64,000 bases of DNA, from the NCBI RefSeq assembly GCF_028682395.1, contig NZ_JANHLC010000002.1, positions 62,001 through 126,000 on the forward strand, read 5' to 3'. This stretch comes from Pseudomonas putida (lineage in GTDB: Bacteria > Pseudomonadota > Gammaproteobacteria > Pseudomonadales > Pseudomonadaceae). Position 1 is the stretch's first letter. Each line of letters opens with the position of its first letter. A model generated the notes under the pieces. That model made no database searches, was not told the DNA's origin, and saw only the letters and a list, made by a program, of their open reading frames with translations. The translations under genes were made by a program, and so were the position numbers. Shown one piece after another: positions 36,046 through 44,858 of this stretch.

Positions 36046-38124
36046 TCACGGGGCCTTTTTCTGGCGGGCCATGTAGTCCTCGTACTCGCGGGACATCACG
36101 TACAACTTGATCTGCTCGACGTCCGCAGGTTTGAGCGAGTCCTCGAAGGACGGCATGCCCGCGGGCTTGAGCAGCCCCTGCAGGACAATCTGCTGGAAGT
36201 GCTCGCGGGTGGCGTCGCTGGATTGACGCAGGTCCGCGACCAGGCCGCCGCTGATGGTGCCCATGCCATGGCAAACGCTGCAGAACTGCCCGTACAGCTG
36301 TTTACCCGGCGTGACATCGGCCGTGACCGCTGGCGGTACGCGCTCGCTCTTCGCGGCCGTCGGTGCCACCGCCGGCAACTGCGCCTTGCCATCCAGGGCG
36401 AAGACCAGCAGACGGCTGCGGTTTTTCATGCCCGGCTGGTTCATCGACTCCCCGCCGGTCAAGGTGGCCACGCCGCCCCAGCCCGCCATGATCGCCACAT
36501 ACTGGCGCCCACCCTGCTCGAAGGTCATGGGCGCGGCGACGATGCCGCTCTGCGCTTCATAGCTCCACAGCGGTTCGCCCTTGTCTGCCGAGTAGGCATG
36601 CATCTGCCCGGTCGCGGTGCCCTGGAATACCAGGTTACCGCCGGTGCTCAGGGTGCCGCCGTTCCAGTGCGTCGGATACGGCACTTTCCAGGCTTCCTTC
36701 TGTTTCACCGGATCCCAGGCCAGCAAGGCACCGCTGACCACTGCCGAAGGCACGTCGGTGGCATCGGCAAAGCCGGAGCCGGTGTTGAAAGCCTTGCGGG
36801 AGACAAAGTCCTTGCCTTCATTGCGGTACACCCCCGGTACTTCCTGGTAGGGAATATAGACCAGGCCGGTTTTCGGGCTGAACGACATCGAGTGCCAGTT
36901 GTGGGCGCCGAACGGGCTTGGCCACATCACGATGGGCTCTTTCTCGTAGCGCACGCCGGGCGCTTCCACCGGGCGGCCGGTCTTGAGGTCGACCCGCTCG
37001 GCCCACGTAACCTTGCCGAACTTCTCGGCGGAGATCAGCTTGCCGGTGGTGCGATCGAGCACATAGAAGAAGCCGTTTTTCGGCGCCTGCATCAGCACCT
37101 TGCGCGGTTTGCCATCGATTTCCAGCTCCGCCAGGGTGATCTGCTGGGTCGCGGTAAAGTCCCAGCTGTCGCCCGGGGTGACCTGGTAGTGCCAGGCCAG
37201 TTTGCCGCTGTCCGGCCGGATCGCCAGGATCGATGACAGGTACAGGTTGTCGCCACCGCCCGGGCTGCGGATCTCGCGGTTCCACGGCGAGCCGTTGCCG
37301 GTGCCGACATACAGCAGGTCCAGGTCCGGATCATAGGCCATGCTGTCCCAGACCGTACCGCCACCGCCGAGCTTCCAGTACTGGTCGCCCTTCCAGGTCT
37401 TGGCCGCTTCACGCAATTCCGGGTGTTCGTAGGGCAGCGCCGGATCGCCCGGCACGGTGTAGAAGCGCCACACCATTTTGCCGCTCACCGCGTCATAGGC
37501 CGAGACAAAACCGCGCACGCCATATTCGGCGCCGCCGTTGCCGATAATCACTTTGCCCTTCACCACGCGCGGCGCGCCGGTGATGCTGTAGGGCTTGCTC
37601 GGATCGGTCGTCTGTTGGCTCCACAGTTGCTTGCCGGTCTTGGCATCGAGGGCGATCAGCCGGCCGTCCAGGGTGCCGACATAAACATTGCCGCCCCACA
37701 GCGCGACGCCACGATTGACCGCATCGCAGCAGGAGGTCCGCGCCTTGACGCGCTCGACCTGCGGGTCGTAGCTCCACAGTTCCTTGCCGCTGACGGCGTC
37801 CACGGCAATCACCCGGCTCCAGGACATCGAGGTGTAGATCACCCCGTCATGGAACAACGGCGTCGATTCCAGGCCCCGGGTGTTGTCCAGGTCCTTGTAC
37901 CAGGCCAGGCCAAGGCCCTTGACGTTGCCGGCGTTGATTTGCTCCAACGGGCTGTAGCGCTGTTCGGAATAGGTGCGGCCATGGCTGAGCCATTGGCTGC
38001 CATCGTGTTCGGTGGCGCGGATCGCCGCCTCGTCCACTGCCGCCAGCAAAGGCATGGGCACGGCGAGGCACATCAGCAGCAAGGAGCTGCGCAGGGAACT
38101 GGGGAAAGACAGAGTATTGAGCAT
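36046..38124 (-). CDS. PQQ-dependent quinohemoprotein alcohol dehydrogenase (type II)
   Basis: 692 residues: signal peptide (about 1-29), eight-bladed quinoprotein propeller, and a C-terminal cytochrome c domain (CSVCH, 615-619). Vicinal Cys132-Cys133 form the ring disulfide that stacks on PQQ. The metal ligands are Glu200 (GGAEYG), Asn277 (GTGNGSP) and the catalytic Asp322 (SWDFT). Residue 324 is Thr, not the second Asp of lanthanide enzymes, so calcium is expected. It oxidises a primary or secondary alcohol in the periplasm and passes electrons through its own heme. Preceded by the outer-membrane protein gene and followed by the acyl-CoA ligase gene; driven by a sigma-54 promoter. Confidence 0.93.
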   Translation of the reverse strand: MLNTLSFPSSLRSSLLLMCLAVPMPLLAAVDEAAIRATEHDGSQWLSHGRTYSEQRYSPLEQINAGNVKGLGLAWYKDLDNTRGLESTPLFHDGVIYTSMSWSRVIAVDAVSGKELWSYDPQVERVKARTSCCDAVNRGVALWGGNVYVGTLDGRLIALDAKTGKQLWSQQTTDPSKPYSITGAPRVVKGKVIIGNGGAEYGVRGFVSAYDAVSGKMVWRFYTVPGDPALPYEHPELREAAKTWKGDQYWKLGGGGTVWDSMAYDPDLDLLYVGTGNGSPWNREIRSPGGGDNLYLSSILAIRPDSGKLAWHYQVTPGDSWDFTATQQITLAELEIDGKPRKVLMQAPKNGFFYVLDRTTGKLISAEKFGKVTWAERVDLKTGRPVEAPGVRYEKEPIVMWPSPFGAHNWHSMSFSPKTGLVYIPYQEVPGVYRNEGKDFVSRKAFNTGSGFADATDVPSAVVSGALLAWDPVKQKEAWKVPYPTHWNGGTLSTGGNLVFQGTATGQMHAYSADKGEPLWSYEAQSGIVAAPMTFEQGGRQYVAIMAGWGGVATLTGGESMNQPGMKNRSRLLVFALDGKAQLPAVAPTAAKSERVPPAVTADVTPGKQLYGQFCSVCHGMGTISGGLVADLRQSSDATREHFQQIVLQGLLKPAGMPSFEDSLKPADVEQIKLYVMSREYEDYMARQKKAP

Positions 38125-38159
38125 TGCAAGGCTTCCTCGGTGAACGCTGGGGGCGCGGA

Positions 38160-39089
38160 TCAGAAAATCTGCATCAGACGGAGGTTGATGCGATCACCCT
38201 CCCTGAAACCGTTTTCCACCGATTGGTCACGACCATAGTTGACCAGCAGTTGGGTCTTGGGCGCGACAAACCAGCCGGCGCCGACCGTGAACTTCTGGGT
38301 CTTGGGTTCATCGCGTTGATCCGTGCCATCGAGACGGGTTTCGCCGCCCCAGAGCCGCGAGTAGCCGACCCGCACATCGAAGGTCGGGGTGACCTGATAG
38401 CGCAGGAACGCCTGGCCCTGATACAAGGCCGACTGACGCAGGGTCAGGCCGGCGGCCGTGGCGTCGTCGTTCTTGCCGAACCAGGTGACGTCCCCCACCA
38501 GATCGAGCCACCACTTGTCGCCCAGGCCCTGGATATAGCCCGCCTGAAGCGCGAACTTCCAACGGTTCTCGCCAATGTTCAACGCATCGTCACGGTCATA
38601 GCGACCGGTCGGCACATAGAGGAACGGCGTGACGCCGAAGTAGGTTTTCTCGGCCGGCTGCTCCACCAGCCAGAGGGTCGATGCCAGGATCAGGTCGCCG
38701 ATGCCGCCATCACTCTTGCCCAGGCCCTTGGTGTCGCGCTTGCCTTCCAGTTGGCCGAACGGCAGCAGAAATTGCGGGTCGATGGTGAAGCCGCCAAGCT
38801 TCATGAAGTGCACGCCCCGCAGGATGCCGATATCCGAATCGAGCCCCGCGCGCAGGGGTTGCTTGTGGCCGTCGGCATAGAGCGAGCGGCGCTCGGCGTG
38901 CTGGTAGTAGACCATGCCCAGGGTCGTGCCTTCGGGCAGCGCGGTGTAGTCGCCGGCATCGACGTCGACGGCCTGGGCCTGGCCCGCAAGGCTGGCAGCC
39001 AGGGCCAGGGTGCAGGTCTGGAGCAGTGTGGCGAGGGGGCGGCGCCGCACAGGGAGCGCGGGCACGGTTGACAGTGTGGTCTTGCTCAT
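38160..39089 (-). CDS. Outer-membrane transporter-like beta-barrel protein (Phenol_MetA_deg type)
   Basis: 309 residues. Signal peptide with cleavage near AQA (about residue 40), then alternating amphipathic strands with many aromatic and glycine residues (TYFGVTPFLYVPTGRYDRDD, WWLDLVGDVTWFGKNDD), ending in the aromatic LRLMQIF expected of a barrel. It resembles the Phenol_MetA_deg/SphA-like family often encoded next to alcohol, terpene or aromatic degradation genes, presumed to help uptake of hydrophobic substrates. It is the first gene of the operon, 35 bases before the alcohol dehydrogenase gene. Confidence 0.78.
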   Translation of the reverse strand: MSKTTLSTVPALPVRRRPLATLLQTCTLALAASLAGQAQAVDVDAGDYTALPEGTTLGMVYYQHAERRSLYADGHKQPLRAGLDSDIGILRGVHFMKLGGFTIDPQFLLPFGQLEGKRDTKGLGKSDGGIGDLILASTLWLVEQPAEKTYFGVTPFLYVPTGRYDRDDALNIGENRWKFALQAGYIQGLGDKWWLDLVGDVTWFGKNDDATAAGLTLRQSALYQGQAFLRYQVTPTFDVRVGYSRLWGGETRLDGTDQRDEPKTQKFTVGAGWFVAPKTQLLVNYGRDQSVENGFREGDRINLRLMQIF

Positions 39090-39148
39090 CGTGTCACCTG
39101 TTTATTGTTTTTGTGGATGAGCCGCCCAGTGGGCAGCACTCAGGCAAT

Positions 39149-39164
39149 AGCAGGCTTCATGCCA
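39149..39164 (-). promoter_or_regulatory. Sigma-54 promoter of the outer-membrane protein/alcohol dehydrogenase operon
   Basis: On the minus strand the sequence reads TGGCATGAAGCCTGCT, with GG and GC separated by exactly ten bases as required for -24/-12 elements. It ends 59 bases before the start of the outer-membrane protein gene. Confidence 0.75.
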
Positions 39165-39287
39165 ATTAAATTTATCCTTTTATATCAATCACTTAATTAA
39201 TAACTCCGATCATTGGCCGGTTCTGCGGCGGCTAAGGCAATGGCGTCGAAAGCCCGATTTCCCGAGGCTTTCCCGCCCTCTCGGGGC

Positions 39288-39327
39288 TGTCTCAGCTGTC
39301 TCACCACGATTCTCATCATGCGAGACA
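39288..39327. promoter_or_regulatory. Repeated TGTCTC elements, candidate enhancer for the sigma-54 activator
   Basis: TGTCTCA occurs at 39288-39294 and 39297-39303, and the inverse GAGACA at 39322-39327. These lie between the two divergent sigma-54 promoters, in a 355-base gene-free stretch (39090-39444) that otherwise holds only the two promoters. The distance (63-117 bases to the plus promoter, 124-178 to the minus) fits an upstream activator site. Confidence 0.55.
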
Positions 39328-39389
39328 AACCGCTACGGTAAAAGCCGTCAAACCCCTGAAAAACAAGTACTTTGGTACTGGTTTGAAGC

Positions 39390-39405
39390 TGGCATAGGGG
39401 TTGCT
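39390..39405 (+). promoter_or_regulatory. Sigma-54 promoter of the aldehyde dehydrogenase gene
   Basis: TGGCATAGGGGTTGCT matches the -24/-12 consensus (TGGCAC-N5-TTGCT) with the obligatory ten-base GG-GC spacing. It ends 39 bases before the ATG. Confidence 0.85.
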
Positions 39406-39444
39406 GGGACAAGGCGTCACTTTCAATAAGAAGAGAGCCACTCC

Positions 39445-40935
39445 ATGTCCCATGCCTTCCCGATTCATCCCGATACCCAAGCGTTCCTCGATCGCCAGCA
39501 CCGCATGCTGATCGGTGCCGATTGGTGCGCCGCCAGCGATGGCGCCAGCCTGCAGTTGGTCAACCCGGCCAATGGCCAGGCCCTCGGCCAGGTACCAGCC
39601 GCCACCGCCGAGGATGTCGACCGGGCCGTGCGCGCTGCGCGCCAGGCCTTCGACGATTCGCCATGGAGTCGGATGCGGCCACGTGAGCGGCAGAACCTGC
39701 TGTGGAAACTGGCCGACCTGATCGAGCGGGACGCCCAGGTACTGGCCGAGCTGGAATGCCTGAACAACGGCAAGAGCGCCCAGGTGGCGCGAGCCATGGA
39801 TGTGCAGATGGCTATCGACTCCCTGCGCTATATGGCCGGCTGGGCCACCAAGATCGAAGGCAGCAGCCTGGAGCCTTCCGTGCCGTTGTTCGACGGGCAG
39901 TTCCATGCGTTTGTCCGCCGCGAAGCGGTGGGCGTGGTCGGTGCCATCGTCGCCTGGAACTTCCCGCTGCTGCTGGCCTGCTGGAAGCTTGGCCCGGCCC
40001 TGGCCACCGGTTGCAGCGTGGTCCTCAAGCCAGCCGACGAAACCCCGCTCAGCGCTCTCAAGCTGGCCGAACTGGTGCTCGAAGCCGGTTATCCGGCGGG
40101 CGTGCTCAATGTGGTGACCGGGGTCGGCGCGGTGGCCGGTGCGGCGCTGGCGGCCCACCCGCACCTGGATAAGGTGACCTTTACCGGCTCCACCGAAGTC
40201 GGCAAGTTGATCGGCAAGTCCGCCATGGACTCCATGACCCGGGTCACCCTGGAGCTGGGCGGCAAGTCGCCGACCATCGTGCTCGCCGACGCCGACCTGG
40301 AGGTCGCTGCCGCGGGTGCCGCCAGCGCGATTTTCTTCAACCACGGCCAGGTTTGCTGCGCCGGTTCGCGCCTGTATGTGCAGCGCAAGCACTTCGACCG
40401 GGTGGTCGCCGATATTGCCGGGATCGCCAACGGCATGAAGCTGGGCAACGGCCTAGACCCGAGTGTCGATATGGGGCCGCTGATCTCGGCCAAGCAGCAG
40501 GCGCGGGTCTCGCGCTATATCGAGATGGGCCGGGAAATGGGCGCACACCTGGCGTGCGGCGGTGAACACTACGGGCCGGGCTATTTTGTCCAGCCGACGG
40601 TGATCGCCGATGTCGACCAGCAATGCTCGCTCGTCCAGGAAGAGATCTTCGGCCCGGTGCTGGTGGCGATTCCCTTCGATGATGTGGAGGACGCGATCCG
40701 TCTGGCCAATGACAGTACCTACGGGCTGGGCGCCAGTATCTGGTCCAACGACCTGGGGCAGGTGCATCGGATGATCCCGCGCATCAAGTCCGGCTCGGTC
40801 TGGGTCAACTGCCACAGCGCCCTGGATCCGGCGCTGCCATTTGGCGGCTACAAGCTGTCCGGCGTTGGCCGGGAGATGGGCGCTGCGGCCATCGAGCATT
40901 ACACCGAGCTGAAGTCGGTACTGATCAAGCTCTGA
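39445..40935 (+). CDS. NAD(P)-dependent aldehyde dehydrogenase
   Basis: 496 residues, classical ALDH fold: catalytic Cys304 in GQVCCAGS, general base Glu270 in LELGGKSP, NAD site GSTEVGK, and EEIFGPVL near the end. A ribosome site (AAGAAGAGAG) precedes the ATG. It should oxidise the aldehyde produced by the divergent quinohemoprotein alcohol dehydrogenase to the acid that the ligase activates. Transcribed from its own sigma-54 promoter and convergent with the activator gene. Confidence 0.92.
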   Translation: MSHAFPIHPDTQAFLDRQHRMLIGADWCAASDGASLQLVNPANGQALGQVPAATAEDVDRAVRAARQAFDDSPWSRMRPRERQNLLWKLADLIERDAQVLAELECLNNGKSAQVARAMDVQMAIDSLRYMAGWATKIEGSSLEPSVPLFDGQFHAFVRREAVGVVGAIVAWNFPLLLACWKLGPALATGCSVVLKPADETPLSALKLAELVLEAGYPAGVLNVVTGVGAVAGAALAAHPHLDKVTFTGSTEVGKLIGKSAMDSMTRVTLELGGKSPTIVLADADLEVAAAGAASAIFFNHGQVCCAGSRLYVQRKHFDRVVADIAGIANGMKLGNGLDPSVDMGPLISAKQQARVSRYIEMGREMGAHLACGGEHYGPGYFVQPTVIADVDQQCSLVQEEIFGPVLVAIPFDDVEDAIRLANDSTYGLGASIWSNDLGQVHRMIPRIKSGSVWVNCHSALDPALPFGGYKLSGVGREMGAAAIEHYTELKSVLIKL

Positions 40936-40942
40936 CACACCA

Positions 40943-40974
40943 TGGCGCGTCCCGCTAAACCACGGGACGCGCCA
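40943..40974. terminator. Terminator-like hairpin between convergent genes
   Basis: TGGCGCGTCCCG is inverted as CGGGACGCGCCA with an eight-base loop, exactly between the convergent aldehyde dehydrogenase and activator genes. The stem is 12 bases and very stable but lacks a T-tract. Confidence 0.65.
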
Positions 40975-40977
40975 CGG

Positions 40978-42870
40978 TTACTGCTTGAGCTTGCGGTACA
41001 GGGTGGCGCGGCTGATACCCAGCGCGCGGGCGGCCGCCATGACATCGCCCTGATGCCGATCCAGCGCCTGCTGGATCGCCGCCGCGCCCTGCCCGCAGGC
41101 TTCCTGGCGTGCTCCCGGCGCGGACTCGCGCAGATCGTCGAGGGTGCAATCAGGCAGGTGCTCCAGGGTCAACAGCGTTTCCCCTTCGTCACGCATGGCC
41201 ATGGCGGTGCGCAGTAACATCTCCAACTGCCGGATATTGCCTGGCCAGTGGTACTGGGCCAACAGTTCATTCAAGCCGTTATCCAGGCGCAGGTTCTCAC
41301 CGCCCATGCCCGCCAGCAACTGCCGGCACAGGGCTGGCAGATCGTCACGCTCGCGCAGCGGCGGCAATTGCACGCACAGGCCATTGACCCGGTAATAGAG
41401 GTCCTCGCGAAAGCGCTGGGCCAGAACTTCCTGCTTCAGGTCACGGTGGGTCGCGCAGATCAGCGCGATATCCAGCGCCTGCTCTTCACCACCGCCCAGG
41501 GGCGCGACCTTGCGTTCCTGCAACACGCGTAGCAACCGGGCCTGCAATGCCAGGGGCATATCGCCGATTTCATCGAGAAACAGCGTGCCGCCATGGGCCT
41601 GGACCAAGCGCCCGACCATGCCGCCACGGCGTGACCCGGTAAAGGCCCCCTCACGATAGCCAAACAGTTCGGACTCGATCAGCCCCTCGGGGATCGCCGC
41701 ACAGTTGACCGCGACAAAGGCCTTGTCCGCCCGACTGCTGGTGTCGTGCAGGGCTTGGGCGACACGCTCCTTGCCGGTGCCGGTCTCGCCCTGGAGCATG
41801 ATCGGCAAGGCATTGCGCAAGCCGCGTCGCGCCATGCCCAGACTGCGGGCAAAGCGCAGGTTGCCACCGGCCAGGGCCAACAGGCGGTCTTCATCCGTTG
41901 TCCGCTCGCGGGCAACCGGCGGGCGTTGCGCAACCTCGTGCACCAACAGGCGCAGCGGCGCTTGCAGCGCACGATAGAACAGTTCACCCCGGGGGCTTTG
42001 CAGGCTGGCGGTCGTGCCCTGGGACAAACGGCCCAACTGGCTGGCTTCATCGCCCAGCAAGGCCTGGACAGTCTTGCCCAACAATGTTTCGCGAGGTTGG
42101 CGCAACAAGGCGCAGGCATGTTCGTTGGCCGCCAGCAACTCACCATCCGCCCCAATCGCCAGCAGGCCCTGCCAGGACGATTCGAGGTATTCACGACGGG
42201 GGTGGAAGGCCAGGATCAACTGCCGCGGATAACAGGCGCTGAACAGCCGGCTTTCGATCTGGCTGGCGCTCAGGGCCAGCAGTGACAGGCTGTCATGGGG
42301 CTGGCGATTGTGGCCCTGGCGGGTCAGGTCGAGCACACCCTGCACCCGGCCGGCCGGATCGCGGATGGGCACCGAGGTGCAGCAGAACGGACTGAGGCGA
42401 TCGAGGAAATGCTCGTTGTAGTCGATCACCATCGGCCGGACTTCCACCAGCGCCGTGCCCAGCGCGTTGGTGCCGCGCGACGCCTCGCTCCAGCAGACCC
42501 CGGGGGCGATATCGCGCAGTTCGCGTTGCGCCAGGGCCTTGTGCCCTTCGACGGCGACAATGGTCGCCTCGGCATTGGCCAGGATCACCAAACTGTCGCC
42601 ATGGGTCTGGCCAAATTGTGCGGCCAGTTGCTCAATGATCGGCGTCGCCGCGTCGATAAAGGATCGATTGCTTTCATAGATACGCGAGCCACTGGTGCGG
42701 GGCGTGTCGCAGCCATCACCCAGGCGGCGGCCGTGGCCGAGGCTACGACGCCAGGACGCGTCGATTTCGTCGCGCAGCATGCCGTCGGGAATCACGCCCT
42801 CCTGGCGGACGATACTGCGCACATCGATGGATTCACGCAAAACAGCTTCGTTTCTTATTTTTGTCTGCAT
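40978..42870 (-). CDS. AcoR-type sigma-54-dependent transcriptional activator
   Basis: 630 residues from the ATG at 42870, which has TGGAG seven bases ahead (a GTG at 42888 is possible). N-terminal GAF-type sensor region of the AcoR class (about 50-200: GVCWSEASRGTNALGTALVE), a PAS-like linker (about 215-320), the AAA+ domain with GETGTGKE (361-368), the sigma-54 contact loop GAFTGS (408-413) and FLDEIGDMP, and a Fis-type helix-turn-helix at the end (ALGISRATLYRKL). Its neighbours carry the only two sigma-54 promoters found, so it most likely controls the alcohol-oxidation genes rather than the aco operon. The inducer is probably an alcohol or aldehyde. Confidence 0.92.
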   Translation of the reverse strand: MQTKIRNEAVLRESIDVRSIVRQEGVIPDGMLRDEIDASWRRSLGHGRRLGDGCDTPRTSGSRIYESNRSFIDAATPIIEQLAAQFGQTHGDSLVILANAEATIVAVEGHKALAQRELRDIAPGVCWSEASRGTNALGTALVEVRPMVIDYNEHFLDRLSPFCCTSVPIRDPAGRVQGVLDLTRQGHNRQPHDSLSLLALSASQIESRLFSACYPRQLILAFHPRREYLESSWQGLLAIGADGELLAANEHACALLRQPRETLLGKTVQALLGDEASQLGRLSQGTTASLQSPRGELFYRALQAPLRLLVHEVAQRPPVARERTTDEDRLLALAGGNLRFARSLGMARRGLRNALPIMLQGETGTGKERVAQALHDTSSRADKAFVAVNCAAIPEGLIESELFGYREGAFTGSRRGGMVGRLVQAHGGTLFLDEIGDMPLALQARLLRVLQERKVAPLGGGEEQALDIALICATHRDLKQEVLAQRFREDLYYRVNGLCVQLPPLRERDDLPALCRQLLAGMGGENLRLDNGLNELLAQYHWPGNIRQLEMLLRTAMAMRDEGETLLTLEHLPDCTLDDLRESAPGARQEACGQGAAAIQQALDRHQGDVMAAARALGISRATLYRKLKQ

Positions 42871-43285
42871 GCCAACTCCAGCACTCACCTACGGGCGTCA
42901 GGCAGCGGCCCGTCAGGAACACACCCGCCACATAAGCATGTGGCCGGCGCCAGGGCAATGACTGATGGGTCACAATCTCACGCTTTCGCCACCCACCCTT
43001 TACGCTTACGTCAAGGTAAGATAGATCGCCAACCGATACAAGCCACTCCCTGCACCGGATGGCCAAGCCCGTGGCCAGCGCTGAGAGACCTGGATCTGCG
43101 GCGCCACATATAACCTATCGGTATTTATTTCCCATATTTTATTCTTTCTACTGCTATCAAATTCCGGTCATAGTTTCGTCACTGCCCTCGGCAGGGCGTA
43201 CCCCTAAATCCAGGTCGCCGCTTGCACACTTACTGCTTGCCACCCTTCGCTCCCTGCGGCGCAGCAGCTTCTTGCGTGATTCGCC
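42871..43285. other. Intergenic stretch upstream of the second ECF sigma gene
   Basis: 415 bases between divergent regulators. It has a short perfect hairpin (GCCACAT-AAGC-ATGTGGC, 42927-42944) near the activator start and an A+T-rich patch (about 43111-43170) that may hold the sigma gene promoter. No Fur-like box comparable with those at the other two sigma genes was found, and no coding ORF is supported. Confidence 0.5.
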
Positions 43286-43795
43286 ATGGCTACTTCGCAC
43301 GTCGCCGACCGCGAGTTGGTCGGCCAACTGTTCAAACTCAACTATGACTGGCTGCGCGCGCGCGTTCGCGCACGCCTGGGCTGCCCTTACGATGCCGACG
43401 ATATCGCCGCAGAAACTTTTGCCCGGGTGCTGGCCCTCCAGGACCCCAGCGCGGTGCGCGAGCCCCGGGCGCTGCTGACCACCATTGCCCAACACCTGAT
43501 CTATGAAGGCTGGCGCCGTCGTGATCTGGAAAAGGCCTACCTGCGCGCCCTGCACAATGTGCCTGAGCAACAGCAACCGGCCCCCGAAGAGCACCTGATA
43601 CTGATCGAAAGCCTGCTGGCAATCGATAAGCTGCTCGACGGCCTGTCGAGCCAGGGCAAGGCGGTATTTGTGCTGAGCCAGCTCGAAGGGCTGACCTATA
43701 CCTGCATCGGCGAACGCCTGGGACTGTCCCTGGGCAGTGTGCATCGGCACATGAGCGATGCCCTGCGCTGCTGCTATCGAGTCTTTGGCGCATGA
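43286..43795 (+). CDS. FecI-type ECF sigma factor (second system)
   Basis: 169 residues with region 2 (DADDIAAETFARVLALQD, LLTTIAQHLIYEGWRRRDLEKAYL) and region 4 (FVLSQLEGLTYTCIGERLG, LSLGSVHRHM). It overlaps the FecR gene by four bases (ATGA) and should transcribe the TonB receptor operon that follows. Unlike the other two sigma genes here, no Fur box is evident upstream. Confidence 0.92.
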   Translation: MATSHVADRELVGQLFKLNYDWLRARVRARLGCPYDADDIAAETFARVLALQDPSAVREPRALLTTIAQHLIYEGWRRRDLEKAYLRALHNVPEQQQPAPEEHLILIESLLAIDKLLDGLSSQGKAVFVLSQLEGLTYTCIGERLGLSLGSVHRHMSDALRCCYRVFGA

Positions 43796-44757
43796 AGCGC
43801 AGCGCCAGCACACGGCTGGACGATGCGGTCGCTGAAGCGGCCATCCTCTGGATGGTGCGCCTGCAATCCGGTGAAGTCAGCCCCGCCGAGCAGCAGGCCT
43901 TCGAGAACTGGCAGACCGCCGACCCGCGCCATGGCGTCGCGTTCGAGCGCCTGGCCGCGGGCCTGGCAGCGGCGCGCCAATCGCCCTGGCAAGGACGCCC
44001 CAGCGGGCCGATGCTGCAAGCGCTCGAAGCCCCTTCGAGTCGCCGCAGCTTTATGCGCAACAGCCTGGCCCTTGGCGGACTGGCGCTTTCCGTGGGCCTG
44101 CTGGCGCGTGCCGGCCTGTTGCCCTGGTCCCTGCCCGGTGATCTGCAGACCGGCACTGCCCAGCGGCGCGACTGGCAACTGGCTGATGGCAGCCGCCTGC
44201 AACTCAATGCCCGCAGCCGCGTCGCCACGACGTTCTCGACCCAACATCGCGAGCTGCGGTTGTATCAGGGCGAACTGGTGCTGGATCTGGCCGCAGACCC
44301 GACGAACCCCTTCCACCTGCGTTCAGAACAGGGCGTGGTCAGCGCCAGTAGTGGACGCCTGCTGCTGCGCCAGCAAGGCGAGTCGACCCGCCTGATCACC
44401 CTGAGCGGCAGTGCTCGACTGACGCCGGCCAATGGTCCGCAGCAACTGATCGAGCCGCGCCGGAGCGTGCTCTTCGACCAGACCTCGATCCTGCAACAGG
44501 CGGCCATGAGCCACGGTGAAACGGCCTGGCTCGATGGCTGGATCGAAGCGCGCAATGAGCCGCTGGCGCAGATCATCGAGACCATGCGCGCCTACCGACG
44601 CGGCATCGTGCGCCTGGACGCCCGCCTGGCGAACTTGGCGGTCAGCGGCCTGTACCCGCTGGACAACAGCGACCAGACCCTGGAAATGCTCCAGCAGCAA
44701 CTGCCGATCCGGGTCACGCGCTACAGCCCCTACTGGATCGAAATCGAGCGCGCCTGA
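43792..44757 (+). CDS. FecR-type sigma regulator (second system)
   Basis: 321 residues. N-terminal anti-sigma part (AILWMVRLQSGEVSP), a twin-arginine membrane segment (SRRSFMRNSLALGGLALSVG, about 83-102), the periplasmic FecR domain (RRDWQLADGSRLQLNARSRV) and the C-terminal receptor-contact region (AYRRGIVRLDARLANLAVSG). Start overlaps the sigma gene. Confidence 0.92.
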   Translation: MKRSASTRLDDAVAEAAILWMVRLQSGEVSPAEQQAFENWQTADPRHGVAFERLAAGLAAARQSPWQGRPSGPMLQALEAPSSRRSFMRNSLALGGLALSVGLLARAGLLPWSLPGDLQTGTAQRRDWQLADGSRLQLNARSRVATTFSTQHRELRLYQGELVLDLAADPTNPFHLRSEQGVVSASSGRLLLRQQGESTRLITLSGSARLTPANGPQQLIEPRRSVLFDQTSILQQAAMSHGETAWLDGWIEARNEPLAQIIETMRAYRRGIVRLDARLANLAVSGLYPLDNSDQTLEMLQQQLPIRVTRYSPYWIEIERA

Positions 44758-44796
44758 GCGGTTCTATCCATAGGCCCAAACGGTCTAGGGCGGCGT

Positions 44797-44821
44797 GGAA
44801 AATCCAGCCCACTCGTTGCTC
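44797..44821 (+). promoter_or_regulatory. Candidate FecI-type promoter for the second TonB receptor operon
   Basis: GGAAAA at 44797-44802 is followed after 17 bases by TC at 44820, as in the fecA-type pattern GGAAAT-N17-TC. It lies 38 bases before the receptor ATG. Short motif, so moderate to low confidence. Confidence 0.4.
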
Positions 44822-44858
44822 ATGGTGAATAACTCCACCCTGAAACAGTGAATTCTCC

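Noticed and set aside
34399..37236. 945-codon open frame on the plus strand
   Set aside because: It is antisense to two well-supported genes (acyl-CoA ligase and quinohemoprotein) and has low-complexity, His/Gln/Gly-rich composition typical of G+C-rich shadow frames.
36046..38124. Lanthanide-dependent (PedH/XoxF-like) alcohol dehydrogenase
   Set aside because: The second aspartate of the lanthanide signature is Thr324 here.
40978..42870. This AcoR-like protein as the regulator of the aco operon at 21400-27156
   Set aside because: It lies 14 kb away, no -24/-12 element was found before acoA, and two perfect-spacing sigma-54 promoters lie beside it in front of the alcohol-oxidation genes.
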